Positions 8,327-17,304 of a stretch of DNA of 64,000 bases are shown piece by piece. The translations under genes and the position numbers were made by a program. Where the stretch lies: NCBI RefSeq assembly GCF_900112045.1, contig NZ_FOJW01000004.1, positions 62,001 through 126,000 of the forward strand. The letters run 5' to 3'. Origin of the DNA: Lentibacillus halodurans. Its GTDB lineage: Bacteria; Bacillota; Bacilli; Bacillales; Amphibacillaceae. A model generated the notes under the pieces. It ran no database searches, was not told where the DNA came from, and saw only the letters and a list, made by a program, of their open reading frames with translations. How positions within the stretch are numbered: position 1 is the first letter of the stretch; each line of letters starts with the position of its first letter.

Positions 8327-9334
8327 CTATTTATTCGCCAGTTCATCCCGGTCACTTGCACGGGGCGGTTCCTCCATCCAGCCATGATCAATGAGCAGGT
8401 TCGCACCATCTTCTGAATATTTCAGGATTTCATGGATAATCCGGTCATAATGCAGGGTTAAATCACGTCTGACACTCGTCGAAATACTTGTCCCGTAATA
8501 CCCGATACTCAGGCCAATCAGCGATGTCACAATATACAGCATCAGCTTGTCTGAAAAAGGAGGCACGTTGGATTTGGTTGCAAATGAGCCGGACGTCATC
8601 GGAACAGGCAAATCATCTTCACTTAAAATGGATCCGAATATTTCATTATGTTTGTCAGCGATTTCCTTCCCTCTTACAAAAAATTTCCCAATCTTTTTGT
8701 TCTGGGTAACTTGACTGAAACCCACTAATGTTGCACTTCCTAACGCATTACGCTGGAAATTGGCAAACAGGTTGGTGATTTCCAATGACAGCAGCGGCCT
8801 CCTTTCACCAAACCAGCCCGTGAGAAAGGATTGTTTTTGGACAAAGTCAGCTTTCTCAGGATAAGGAATAAAAGGTGAGCGGACAAAAAGCCCTTTAGAA
8901 AGTAAAATTTGTTTTGCCATCGTGTTCAATTCTCCTGCTTCTGTCAGGCACCCGGAAAAGTAAGTGTCAATATCTGATCTTACAGCCAGCGACTTTGCAA
9001 CACTATAAGCATTAAGGGATATTTCAGACATCTGATACATGAAATGCAGCAAGTATTGGTCGGAAAAGAGTCTTGGTGCTTCGATGTTTAATTCCTTATT
9101 TTCTGAAAAACCGACTGGTATCGGGTAATTTTCCTCGTTAAAGATATCTGTCAGTTTTTCGATATGTGTCTGGGACAAATGTAAAGCGCGCTCTAAAAGG
9201 GCACTTATATCCGGGTCTTCAACTATATTCAAAAAATATTTCAAGATACAGATAGATGCCGTGTCATTTTGATAGGATGTCCATATTTGCGACAGTTCAG
9301 CAGACGTCAATTTTATATTGGATTCATTTGTCAT
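8327..9334 (-). CDS. DUF3231 family protein
   Basis: The 335-residue protein matches DUF3231, which contains two copies of a ferritin-like four-helix unit and is common in spore-forming Bacillaceae. The tandem is visible as related halves: an N-terminal half with ALLERALHLSQTHIEKLTDIF and a C-terminal half with FFVRGKEIADKHNEIFGSIL, each with conserved His/Glu spacing. One hydrophobic stretch (LMLYIVTSLIGLSIGYYG) occurs in the second half. Function is unknown; spore association is proposed for relatives. Start ATG follows GGAGGA with normal spacing. It is monocistronic. Confidence 0.8.
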   Translation of the reverse strand: MTNESNIKLTSAELSQIWTSYQNDTASICILKYFLNIVEDPDISALLERALHLSQTHIEKLTDIFNEENYPIPVGFSENKELNIEAPRLFSDQYLLHFMYQMSEISLNAYSVAKSLAVRSDIDTYFSGCLTEAGELNTMAKQILLSKGLFVRSPFIPYPEKADFVQKQSFLTGWFGERRPLLSLEITNLFANFQRNALGSATLVGFSQVTQNKKIGKFFVRGKEIADKHNEIFGSILSEDDLPVPMTSGSFATKSNVPPFSDKLMLYIVTSLIGLSIGYYGTSISTSVRRDLTLHYDRIIHEILKYSEDGANLLIDHGWMEEPPRASDRDELANK

Positions 9335-9468
9335 TAATCGATTCCTCCAGAAAAGTATCTTTGTTTTCTATTGTTTATCCCAAAGTATAAAATATTCGTT
9401 GTAAAAAGGGTTTGGCGGTTCCAATGTTGAATATACTATTAGAAATATCCGTGTCAGGGGGAATAATC

Positions 9469-9672
9469 ATGAGTGAAAAAGCACAAATCAAGGTCAATGA
9501 TAATGGGCCTTATCGTGTGAAAGGCAATGTGGAAATGGTGGACGCAGACGGGAATGTATTTGAAACAAGAAAAACGTTTTCGCTATGCCGCTGCGGCCAA
9601 TCGTCCAATAAGCCATTTTGTGACGGAACCCACCGAAAAGTCGATTTTGAAAGCGAGCCGCGTGCTGAATGA
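9469..9672 (+). CDS. CDGSH iron-sulfur domain protein
   Basis: This 67-residue protein carries one CDGSH-type [2Fe-2S] site: CRCGQSSNKPFCDGTH supplies three Cys and one His ligand. CDGSH proteins are small, redox-active cluster carriers linked to iron or redox homeostasis; the specific role here is not known. The ATG at 9469 is used because CAGGGGGA lies 6-8 bases upstream, while longer in-frame starts have no ribosome binding site. It is cytoplasmic. The gene is not obviously in an operon. Confidence 0.88.
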   Translation: MSEKAQIKVNDNGPYRVKGNVEMVDADGNVFETRKTFSLCRCGQSSNKPFCDGTHRKVDFESEPRAE

Positions 9673-9957
9673 TTGCGTCTAACAGATACCCCAATGGTAT
9701 GATGAAGAAAGAAACATTCCAATGCTTTCAAACAGCATAGTTGTCATTATAAAGCCAGTTTGGAATAATATTCGTATGTGATAAAGTGAAACTTCATCAA
9801 GTGGGGCGCCCTTTTCCCCACCGATGGATTAGGTTACGAATCTCGGGATGTTAGCGTCCGTTGTCCCCCAACTAAATATAATTGTTTGCTTCGTATTTTT
9901 GGTGGGCGTCTTACGGACGTTTACACCGGACAAAACCATATTAAAGGAGTGGACTGT

Positions 9958-10605
9958 ATGAAAGTATTGGTCGTCGGCGCAAATGGTCAGATTGGACAAC
10001 ATGTTGTTAAACAATTGCAAAGCAGTGATGAACATACAGTAAGAGCAATGGTCCGGAAAGAAGAACAGGCGGAAGAACTGAAGAAAAAAGGCATTGATGC
10101 GGTCATCGCAAATCTGGAAGGTAATAAAAAGTCAATCGTTAAAGCAGCAAAAGGATGTGAAGCGGTAGTTTTCACGGCGGGATCAGGCGGCAAAACTGGT
10201 CCCGATAAGACGCTGCTGGTTGACCTTGATGGGGCCGTTAAAACAATCGAAGCGGCAGAGGAAGCAGGTGTAGACCGCTATGTGATGGTAAGTGCCCTGC
10301 AGGCCAACAATCGTGAAAATTGGAACGAAAAAATCAGGCATTATTATGTTGCGAAACATTATGCTGATAGAATGCTTCAGGCAAGCAACCTGAATTACAC
10401 CATTGTACGCCCGGGCGGTCTTTTAAACGAGCCAGGTACAGGCAAGGTTAACATATCCGAAAATATGGAAGAACGGGGCGCTGTACCACGACAGGACGTA
10501 GCAAGCACAGTTGTAGCTGCTCTGCCAGAAGAAAACACGTATAAACGAGCTTTTGACCTGATTTCAGGCGATAAGACGATTGCCGAATCCCTGAAAAATC
10601 TGTAG
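9958..10605 (+). CDS. yhfK: NAD(P)-binding atypical SDR, YhfK family
   Basis: The 215-residue product closely matches B. subtilis YhfK in length and sequence, for example MKVLVVGANGQIGQHVVKQ, RAMVRKEEQ, VVFTAGSGGKTG and VMVSALQANNRENW. It is an atypical short-chain dehydrogenase/NmrA-like protein with the GANGQIGQ nucleotide-binding loop and a YYVAKHYAD segment corresponding to the YxxxK region. Substrate is unknown; related enzymes act on flavin- or sugar-type substrates or are NADP sensors. ATG 9958 follows AAAGGAG; the in-frame extension upstream is not supported. A terminator follows. Confidence 0.9.
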   Translation: MKVLVVGANGQIGQHVVKQLQSSDEHTVRAMVRKEEQAEELKKKGIDAVIANLEGNKKSIVKAAKGCEAVVFTAGSGGKTGPDKTLLVDLDGAVKTIEAAEEAGVDRYVMVSALQANNRENWNEKIRHYYVAKHYADRMLQASNLNYTIVRPGGLLNEPGTGKVNISENMEERGAVPRQDVASTVVAALPEENTYKRAFDLISGDKTIAESLKNL

Positions 10606-10612
10606 TGCAAAT

Positions 10613-10648
10613 ATGACACCAAGAGCCTTGATGCTTTTGGTGTTTTTT
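10613..10648 (+). terminator. Rho-independent terminator after yhfK
   Basis: CACCAAGAGC and GCTTTTGGTG pair (one G-T) with loop CTTGAT, followed by TTTTTTCG. Confidence 0.8.
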
Positions 10649-10745
10649 CGTTTTTTATCGATCGCGGAGAATTGGAAAATGTGACGAGAGATGAGGCACA
10701 TTGAAAAGAAAATGATCATTGTTTGTGAATCCCGTACTTGATGAT

Positions 10746-10840
10746 AAGTCGCGAGAACTCAAACTCGCGCGCCGTTCATCATGTTGCGCGACAACACGCC
10801 AAACCCGCACGAGGGCAACCCTTAAACAGGTGGGCATCTC
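10746..10840. repeat. Degenerate ~20-bp tandem repeat cluster, TCGCGCGAC type
   Basis: About five imperfect units with cores TCGCGAGAAC, TCGCGCGCCG, TGCGCGACAAC, CGCACGAGGGCAAC recur at 19-21 base intervals in the spacer between convergent genes. GC content is well above the flanks. The same core recurs at 30412-30530. It encodes nothing recognisable. Confidence 0.5.
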
Positions 10841-10948
10841 GTATTCCAAAGCTAGAAGCGGGCATAAAATCCCAAAAATTTTTTGTACCATGCCACCTTT
10901 TTGGGCTAAGTTTCGATTGTAGTTATAGAGTCCTTTCTTTTTTGGCAG

Positions 10949-11989
10949 TTATTCCATATTCGCCAGGCCAAGATGGGTATCGAGTTCACCATAAATCGGT
11001 TCTGCTGTGATTTTCTCACCCTTAAGCCAGCTGCTAAAATCAAATTCGACCGGTTCCTGGTCGCCGCCCAGGGCAAACCATGCTTTCAAGCTCTTTGGAA
11101 AATAGGCGGTCGTATGAATCGTGCCTGCCCAGCTTTTATACAACTTGGAAAATACGCCTTTATCCGTATCGTTCAGCAGGCGGAAAGCATCATGAGCATT
11201 GACTGAATGGGAGTTTTTTTCTTTGATTCGGTCCATCCGTCTATAGGAATCATCCAAATGATGACGGTTTTCATGCTGCAAGATTTCAAAATGATTCGTG
11301 CAGATATTTGATTTGCGCGTTTCAACTGAACGTGGTGATGCTTCAATCACATATGTATCTTCGTTCCGGTCTAACACAACATAACTAAACGATCCGCGAT
11401 GGGGGATTTCTTTCAGTAGCATGATGGCATCGTGAACGGTTGCACACGTTTCCAGAATCATCCGGCCGATCATGTAGCAGACAAAGCCATCACCAGGTTT
11501 CCGCCGCTGCATGAAGTTATAGCCCATGACCAGTCCTTTTTCGTTCATGCCATCCATACGTCCGGTAATCCGCGATGCAGGCCCGATGATGGCATAGCCC
11601 TGATCGGTCGGCTGAAAAAAGCTGTATCGCCCGTCATAAGTCAGCGGGTGATAGTCATAATTGCGGACCATGAAATCCGATCCTGTCAAAATCGAGCAGC
11701 CGCTTGGTTTGGCATTTACCCGGTAGTGTCCGAAATCGCGCAGCACATCATTCATCGGCATATTGAGTGCGTCACGCAGACCCAGGAGCTCATCCCAAAT
11801 GCCCGGGGCAAATCGTATAAAGGCGTTTTTGGCATCCTGTTCATCAATTTCGAAACGCGGCTTTCGAACACGCCAATTAGCCTGACGATTTCGGAGGACA
11901 GGTGAATCTTGAATGAACAGCCCCTGGGCACATCCAAAGTCATAGTGGCTGCCGCGGAATTGGGTTATATCGGTATGTACGGTTGTCAT
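10949..11989 (-). CDS. C45 family autoproteolytic acyltransferase/hydrolase (copy 1)
   Basis: The protein (346 residues) belongs to the acyl-CoA:6-aminopenicillanic acid acyltransferase/peptidase C45 group of Ntn hydrolases, related to choloylglycine hydrolases. The likely autoprocessing site is Gly-Cys in NAKPSGCSILTG (Cys near residue 98), and the following MVRNYDY, GMNEKGLVMGYNF and ICTNHF segments are family landmarks. These enzymes cleave or transfer amide-linked acyl groups. Two ATGs compete; the one at 11989 has AAAAGG 9 bases upstream while the one at 11998 abuts it. It lies on the same strand, 197 bases downstream of the Rieske gene, and has a divergent paralogue at 14084. Substrate unknown. 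Confidence 0.8.
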   Translation of the reverse strand: MTTVHTDITQFRGSHYDFGCAQGLFIQDSPVLRNRQANWRVRKPRFEIDEQDAKNAFIRFAPGIWDELLGLRDALNMPMNDVLRDFGHYRVNAKPSGCSILTGSDFMVRNYDYHPLTYDGRYSFFQPTDQGYAIIGPASRITGRMDGMNEKGLVMGYNFMQRRKPGDGFVCYMIGRMILETCATVHDAIMLLKEIPHRGSFSYVVLDRNEDTYVIEASPRSVETRKSNICTNHFEILQHENRHHLDDSYRRMDRIKEKNSHSVNAHDAFRLLNDTDKGVFSKLYKSWAGTIHTTAYFPKSLKAWFALGGDQEPVEFDFSSWLKGEKITAEPIYGELDTHLGLANME

Positions 11990-12186
11990 GATGATCATCC
12001 TTTTTTTAAACTACCTCTATTTTACGCAAGCTTCTATAAAAATCAAACCAGGCTAGCATTTTAATTTAATAACCAATCATTATAGCGGCAATAGTGGCGA
12101 TATGCCCCGGGCAGAATCGGAAATCGCGATGATACCGGCGATTTGTTCAGTGTCGTTCACGTTATCACTTCTTATTCGCTCCATCG

Positions 12187-12546
12187 TTATTTATAAACAA
12201 TGATACTTTCATCTTCTATACGCACATTGAAGCTCGGAATCTTTTTATCTGGGCTGGCAAGCATCCGTCCGTCGTTTTTGATATCAAATTCTCTGCCATG
12301 CCAGGGGCAGCGAATAATCTCACCGTGATGACAATAATCGTAATCCCCCGGCTTACTATGAGCAGTCGTCGCTCCGCACATCATCCCTTTATCGAGGGGA
12401 GCCCCCTGATGGATACATTGATTCAAAAACGCATAGAATTCCCCATCTGGTGTGCGGCACACCAATATCGTCTGTTTTCCAAAGGTGGTTTTCATCATGT
12501 GGCCTGGTTCTATATCGGATGTTTGACATACAATTTGCTCTTTCAT
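12187..12546 (-). CDS. Rieske [2Fe-2S] ferredoxin-like protein
   Basis: This 119-residue stand-alone Rieske protein has the ligand pairs C44-x-H46 (NQCIHQGAP) and C80-x2-H83 (CPWHGREFD), separated by 33 residues that contain extra Cys and His (YCHHGE). Such proteins serve as small electron carriers to oxygenases or reductases. The start at 12546 is set by GGAGG upstream, and lies one base after the stop codon of the upstream amidohydrolase gene, so the two are probably translationally coupled. No oxygenase or reductase is encoded next to it, which is odd for a ferredoxin. Confidence 0.85.
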   Translation of the reverse strand: MKEQIVCQTSDIEPGHMMKTTFGKQTILVCRTPDGEFYAFLNQCIHQGAPLDKGMMCGATTAHSKPGDYDYCHHGEIIRCPWHGREFDIKNDGRMLASPDKKIPSFNVRIEDESIIVYK

Positions 12547-12547
12547 A

Positions 12548-13618
12548 CTATTTATCCTCCGCTTTCGGCAGTTTCGAATAAAAGTTCCTGGCGTTTTCAG
12601 CGAATATCTTATGCTTAAGCGTTTCATCCACACGTGGTAACGCTCTATGAGGTGAATCATAATCCCAGTGTGGATAATCGGTTGAGAAACAGAGCATTTC
12701 ATCCGTACCCATCTGCTCAATCAATGAGTAGAATTCCTGTTTCGTTAGCTCCTCTGCAGGCTGTGTTGTGAAACGAACCTGATCTTTCATAATCTCGCTT
12801 GGCTTTCTTGTCAGCCATGGGACTTCATGACGCAAATCCCGATATTGCTGATCCATCTTCCACATCAGATGCGGGATAAAGGTATAGCCACCTTCAATCA
12901 TCATGAGGCCTAGATTTGGGAACTTCTCGAACACACCATTGAACATCATGCTGGTAATTTGCTTCATGTGTGCTGTCGGAATCAATGTGTGCCACTCGAT
13001 AAAATAGCGTGGCCATTTGCCGTAATAGACAGGTGGCTCGTTGTGGTGCATACCAATCATTAAATTGTGCTCTTCAGCGGCTTCAAATATAGGGTGATAG
13101 TACGGATCGCCCCACATAATGTCATCTATCGGCAGTAACACCTGAATCATTTTAGGATGAGAGCCGACGCGCTCAATCTCCTTAATCGCTTCGTCACGGT
13201 CCTGGGCGGCGATATGAACAGAGCCATATAACCGTTTATCCCGTTCCAGCCAATTTTCAATCTGCCAGTCATTATAAGCCGATGCCAGTGCTGTCGCCAT
13301 TTCATACCAGCCATGCATTGAGGAAGGAGATGGGTCCAGCGCTCCTGTCAAAATACCAATATCATGACCGATATCGTCCAGCAGCTGTTCCCGCATAAAT
13401 TCTAAGTCTGATCCTGCAGGCCGGCCATCCAAAAGTACTGCATCAGCCCGGTCAACTCCCGCAACGGTTGGCTGCGTATAAGGCATGTGTTTTTCCTGCA
13501 TCCAGTGGCAGTTTTCAATGTAATGTCTGAAAGGTTCATCCAGTCTATCAACAATATCACTGTATTGAGCACGTTCATGAATGTCCGTGTCGACGATTGC
13601 CATTTTGTTATCACCCAT
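12548..13618 (-). CDS. Amidohydrolase family protein (ACMSD-like, amidohydrolase 2)
   Basis: The 356-residue TIM-barrel protein belongs to the amidohydrolase-related (PF04909) group that includes decarboxylases and hydrolases such as ACMSD. The metal-binding N-terminal D-x-H appears as IVDTDIHE; further metal-site candidates are GMHHNEPP (His in strand 5) and the Asp in FSTDYPHWD near residue 320, which fits the family. The Ala-Glu-Asn-Ala-Arg near the C-terminus (IFAENARNFY) is typical. AAGGAGG precedes the start. It is the first gene of a pair with the Rieske protein, one base apart. Likely acts on an aromatic or cyclic carboxylate or amide, but this is inference. Confidence 0.82.
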   Translation of the reverse strand: MGDNKMAIVDTDIHERAQYSDIVDRLDEPFRHYIENCHWMQEKHMPYTQPTVAGVDRADAVLLDGRPAGSDLEFMREQLLDDIGHDIGILTGALDPSPSSMHGWYEMATALASAYNDWQIENWLERDKRLYGSVHIAAQDRDEAIKEIERVGSHPKMIQVLLPIDDIMWGDPYYHPIFEAAEEHNLMIGMHHNEPPVYYGKWPRYFIEWHTLIPTAHMKQITSMMFNGVFEKFPNLGLMMIEGGYTFIPHLMWKMDQQYRDLRHEVPWLTRKPSEIMKDQVRFTTQPAEELTKQEFYSLIEQMGTDEMLCFSTDYPHWDYDSPHRALPRVDETLKHKIFAENARNFYSKLPKAEDK

Positions 13619-14083
13619 ATAAAGGCCTCCTTGTCATCATTTTTTGAACAATTAAAATAGTATCAGAATTGTTTCGTAGTCGCCAAACCCACTCACAGTG
13701 TATCATAAGCATTTAGATCATTCAGTGAAACGCAGTGAAGCTCAGAGACGTTCAGTGGCAGTTTTTCTACAATTTCATAAAATTTAAAATCATTTTAGTC
13801 CTAGTAGAATATCTTAAGTGACATCTAAACGGGTAAAGCAGAAACATAAAAAAGCTTCTTAAAGAGGCAGACATTTATCGGCTGATGGAATGTTTTTAAA
13901 GCGTATTACATCCGGTGATATATAGAGCAAAACGGTGAATGTTTAATGCTCGAGTGACCTGAAAATTCCAGAAATTTTTTATCGGACAAATGAACACATT
14001 AGACCGTTTCCCCGTATGAAATAAAGGAATTTCTAATCATTTTGTCGAAATAATCTAATGTCATATTTTATAGGAGAGTTGAT
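13619..14083. other. 465-base intergenic region between divergent amidohydrolase and C45 copy 2
   Basis: No convincing gene is present. It must hold both divergent promoters. AT-rich segments occur near 13780-13860 and 14040-14070, and the C45 start has a TAGGAGAG site. I see no clear riboswitch or long hairpin. Confidence 0.5.
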
Positions 14084-15109
14084 ATGTCTGATTTTAATGT
14101 GAATATATTCCAGCATCGAGGAAATTCGTATCAAATAGGGCTGAATCTGGGAAAGCAGCTGTTTGGCACCCGTATTCCCCAGAGATTTGAAAAGATTACT
14201 CATCCGGCAATTGATACAAGTAATATGGAAGAAATTTACCGGACATTTGCACCGCATTTGCTGGATGAGCTGGAAGGACTGGCTGATGGGCTGCAGGTTT
14301 CACGAGCAAAGGCTGCTGCGTTATTCAGCGGCTGCGATGTCCCTAAACATGAAGCGTTGGGCTGTTCAGCCATGCTGACGGATGATTATTATGTGCGAAA
14401 TTATGATTTCACGCCCGAACTCTATGATGGTTATTTCAGCCTGATCCAGCCGCAAGCAGCTTTTGCAACAGCCGGTTACAATCTGCAGGTAGTAGGCAGG
14501 CATGATGGTGTGAATGAGCGGGGACTTGTGGTTGGGCTGCATTTTGTGAGCAATAGCGGCTATACGAGAGGTATTTCAGCATGGACAGCGATCCGGATGG
14601 TACTTGATACATGCTCAATTGTTTCAGAAGCAATTGATATGCTGAAGGAAATGCCGCATGCTGGATGTTATAATTTTTCCATGGGAGATAGAGCTGGTCA
14701 GACAGCCGTTGTCGAAGCGAGCCCTGAACATGTTGTTGTCCGTGAAGACCGATCTTTTTTAACCTGTACCAACCATTTTCAGGCCCAATCACTTCAGCAT
14801 AAGAACAGACCGGTTATCGATAACTCCGTTGACCGGCATACTTATATACAAACGATGAATGAAAAAAAGCTGACACAGGAGGAAGTGTTTGACCATTTCC
14901 GCGATAAAGAATCACCGCTTTTTTATATGGATTATGATGCTTTATTCGGAACACTGCATACCTTTTCATATGGTTATAAGAATGGCAGGATTTTGACTTC
15001 CATTGCGCAAAGTGATCAGGTGCTTGATATTCATTTTGATGAGTGGGTGGCAGAAAGCGATTTATCAGAACAGCTGCTGCAGGGAATGATTGAGAGACCG
15101 ATGAAATGA
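14084..15109 (+). CDS. C45 family autoproteolytic acyltransferase/hydrolase (copy 2)
   Basis: This 341-residue paralogue of the gene at 10949-11989 shares the same landmarks: HRGNSYQIGLNLG near the N-terminus, the Gly-Cys processing site in EALGCSAMLT (Cys94), YVRNYDF, GVNERGLVVGLHF and FLTCTNHF. The nucleophile Cys is present, so the enzyme should be active. The N-terminal hundred residues would be the propeptide released by autoproteolysis. It reads away from the amidohydrolase-Rieske pair. The two copies are clearly diverged (well below half identical by eye), implying different acyl or amine preference. RBS TAGGAGAG supports the ATG. Confidence 0.82.
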   Translation: MSDFNVNIFQHRGNSYQIGLNLGKQLFGTRIPQRFEKITHPAIDTSNMEEIYRTFAPHLLDELEGLADGLQVSRAKAAALFSGCDVPKHEALGCSAMLTDDYYVRNYDFTPELYDGYFSLIQPQAAFATAGYNLQVVGRHDGVNERGLVVGLHFVSNSGYTRGISAWTAIRMVLDTCSIVSEAIDMLKEMPHAGCYNFSMGDRAGQTAVVEASPEHVVVREDRSFLTCTNHFQAQSLQHKNRPVIDNSVDRHTYIQTMNEKKLTQEEVFDHFRDKESPLFYMDYDALFGTLHTFSYGYKNGRILTSIAQSDQVLDIHFDEWVAESDLSEQLLQGMIERPMK

Positions 15110-15176
15110 AATTTACTGTATCAGCTGGAGATCCGTTTTACATAAACTTAGATATTTTCAGCAGAGGTGACGTTTT

Positions 15177-15596
15177 GTGGATCATGTTGGGCTAGGAATG
15201 GATTTTTGGATAAAGTTATTAGGTTTGATAGCCTTTATGATGCTTACGATTTCTATTTTTAATTTCATGATGCGGAAGGTGCTGAACGTTAAGCGGAGGA
15301 AGGCCTTTTCAAATGTTCATGTGAATGGGTTGCACAAAAAAGGGGATATGTTCTTCAGGACCGTTTCGGTCATTGTAATCATTCCGATTCTTCTATTCAT
15401 GCCACAATCCCCTATTATTCTTTTATGGGCACCTATTATCATAACAGCTATTGGTGAAGTTTTTCGTGCGTTTATAGAATGGAAGTACAAAAAGGGAACA
15501 AATGATTACTTATATACAATCTTTCAACTGATATTTTTGTTAACAGTTGTTTATGTTGTCATAGATTCTCAGGGGCTTGGATTGCTGACATTTTAA
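15177..15596 (+). CDS. DUF4181 membrane protein
   Basis: The 139-residue product has four hydrophobic segments and matches the Bacillaceae DUF4181 family, with the conserved hydrophilic stretch NVHVNGLHKKGDMFFR after the first segment. Function unknown. The start is GTG at 15177, preceded by AGAGGTGA. It follows the C45 copy 2 gene by 67 bases on the same strand and may be co-transcribed with it, though there is no functional reason visible. Confidence 0.7.
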   Translation: MDHVGLGMDFWIKLLGLIAFMMLTISIFNFMMRKVLNVKRRKAFSNVHVNGLHKKGDMFFRTVSVIVIIPILLFMPQSPIILLWAPIIITAIGEVFRAFIEWKYKKGTNDYLYTIFQLIFLLTVVYVVIDSQGLGLLTF

Positions 15597-15663
15597 AAAG
15601 GCTGCTGATTGTAAATTTCGCTGATAAAAAATGCTGCAGTCATGCTTTAAGGAGGGGCAAGTC

Positions 15664-16482
15664 GTGAATCAAACAAAAATAGGCATTGATGCCGGGGGGA
15701 CACTCCTCAAAATAGCTTATGTGGAAAATGACGCACTATATTACCGGTCATTCCGGTCACGAGATATTGACCGTGCGGCATCATGGCTAACAGATCATTT
15801 CGAGAACCCTGCCATATGTGTTACAGGCGGAAAAAGCCACGCGCTGGCAGAAAAGCTGAATGTACCGGCTAAAACGGTCCTAGAATTTGATGCGACCACA
15901 CAAGGTATGACATATTTGGCAGATCAGCTAAACCATCCATTGGGCAATGATTTTCTATTTGTCAATGTTGGCACCGGTACATCGATTCACTATGTCCATG
16001 ATGGTAAGCAAGAGCGGGTTGGCGGGTCCGGTGTTGGCGGTGGAACGCTGTTGGGGATTGGCTTTTTAGCAACTGATATGCAAGATTATGAAAAAATAAT
16101 TCAGGCAGCAAGTGAAGGCAACCGGGAAAACGTAGATTTAAAAGTGAAGGATATCTTTGATGGATCGGTGCCGCCGATTTCCGGTGATCTGACTGCAAGC
16201 AATTTTGGAAAAACAGAAATCCTGGTGGAGCAGCCACCTTCCGATCCGGATATTTTGGCGTCCATTATTGGTCTCGTCGGTGAAGTGATTGTGACGATCA
16301 GCAGCCAATTGGCGGTGCAATATGACGCTGATACCATCGTTTATATCGGTTCATCCTTCCGTTCCAATCCGCTTTTGCAGCAGATTATCGAAAAATACAC
16401 CCGTATGATTGGAAAAACGCCATTATTTTTGGAGAATGGTGAATACAGCGGTGCTGTTGGTGCACTGCTGGCCACCTATTGA
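15664..16482 (+). CDS. coaW: Type II pantothenate kinase CoaW
   Basis: CoaW phosphorylates pantothenate in the first step of coenzyme A synthesis. The 272-residue length equals the staphylococcal/bacilli type II enzymes. The ATPase-fold phosphate 1 motif is IGIDAGGTLLKIAY; the phosphate 2 region is FVNVGTGTSIHYV, followed by GGSGVGGGTLLGIG, and the C-terminal adenosine motif is YIGSSFRSNPLL. The start is GTG at 15664 with AAGGAGGGG upstream; the longer in-frame start at 15631 lacks a site. It is a resident housekeeping-type gene. A short inverted repeat (TGAAGTATGA/TCATGCTTCA) follows the stop. Confidence 0.92.
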   Translation: MNQTKIGIDAGGTLLKIAYVENDALYYRSFRSRDIDRAASWLTDHFENPAICVTGGKSHALAEKLNVPAKTVLEFDATTQGMTYLADQLNHPLGNDFLFVNVGTGTSIHYVHDGKQERVGGSGVGGGTLLGIGFLATDMQDYEKIIQAASEGNRENVDLKVKDIFDGSVPPISGDLTASNFGKTEILVEQPPSDPDILASIIGLVGEVIVTISSQLAVQYDADTIVYIGSSFRSNPLLQQIIEKYTRMIGKTPLFLENGEYSGAVGALLATY

Positions 16483-16668
16483 AGTATGAATCATGCTTCA
16501 TTTATCGCACTCTTCTCTGCGGATGTTAAGGGTACTGTAATCGCCGTGCTGGCTGTCATATCGGTACAGCAAATCTGGTATAATTATATGATACGGAAAT
16601 AGGAAAAGACATGAAGTTTTTCCTATATTCTAAATAAAATCAAGCAAAATGGCAGGTGTGCATGTAGC

Positions 16669-17022
16669 ATGACGTTGGAAGGAATCAGTAGTTTAGCTAT
16701 TATCATGTTTGTTTTATGTATGATCATTGCTTTGGCCGTCAGTTACCTGTATGGCTGGAAAATGATTGAATGGACCGGCTGGTTTGGTTCACAAACGTTT
16801 ATCGCGAGTGTTATTAATCTATTCCTCGGAGCGTGTTCGATGTTTGGCTGGTTTCTTTACGCTTTTGGAATTGATGAAGCGCTCTTTTTCGGCGGTTTGG
16901 CACTCGGAGGCGCGCTGCTTGTTGTCAGTGAATCTGTTCTAATCATTACGTTATATGTCAGGCGGGATAAACTGGTCGAGGCTTATCATGAACAAGCGGA
17001 TAGTGTGTCTGAGCAGGAATGA
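16669..17022 (+). CDS. Small membrane protein (117 aa), unknown
   Basis: Three membrane segments occupy residues 8-30, 42-65 and 70-95, followed by a charged cytoplasmic-type tail (RRDKLVEAYHEQ). I do not recognise the family. The ATG at 16669 follows a GGCAGGTGTG site. It lies alone between coaW and a decayed lipoprotein gene. Confidence 0.6.
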   Translation: MTLEGISSLAIIMFVLCMIIALAVSYLYGWKMIEWTGWFGSQTFIASVINLFLGACSMFGWFLYAFGIDEALFFGGLALGGALLVVSESVLIITLYVRRDKLVEAYHEQADSVSEQE

Positions 17023-17049
17023 CTTATGATCAAAGAAAGGATGCGGTCA

Positions 17050-17140
17050 GTGAGTCCATTTCGAAAAGGGTTATGGCTATTGTTGATTAGCTTTGATGGT
17101 GCTGACAGGATGTACTGGCGTAAATAAATCCATAGAATAA
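17050..17140 (+). pseudogene. Lipoprotein signal-peptide remnant with frameshift
   Basis: A GTG at 17050, spaced from an AAAGAAAGG site, starts a frame reading SPFRKGLWLLLIS; a one-base shift near 17093 continues as MVLTGCTGVNKSIE and stops at 17140. VLTGC followed by T is a lipobox. The combination looks like the N-terminus of a lipoprotein gene that has been frameshifted and lost its body. It could also be coincidence because the match is short. Confidence 0.35.
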
Positions 17141-17304
17141 ATGAAAAAAAATCCATTTATGCTTTTAGGTATCATACTATAAATTCTTCACTAAACGATG
17201 TACATCTTCTCTGCAGTATTTCTATAAATCTATCTTTCTCCTCATTAAAATTAGCAGAAATTTTAGTATAATAAAATAAATTCGAATAGAGGAGAGGGAT
17301 AGTT

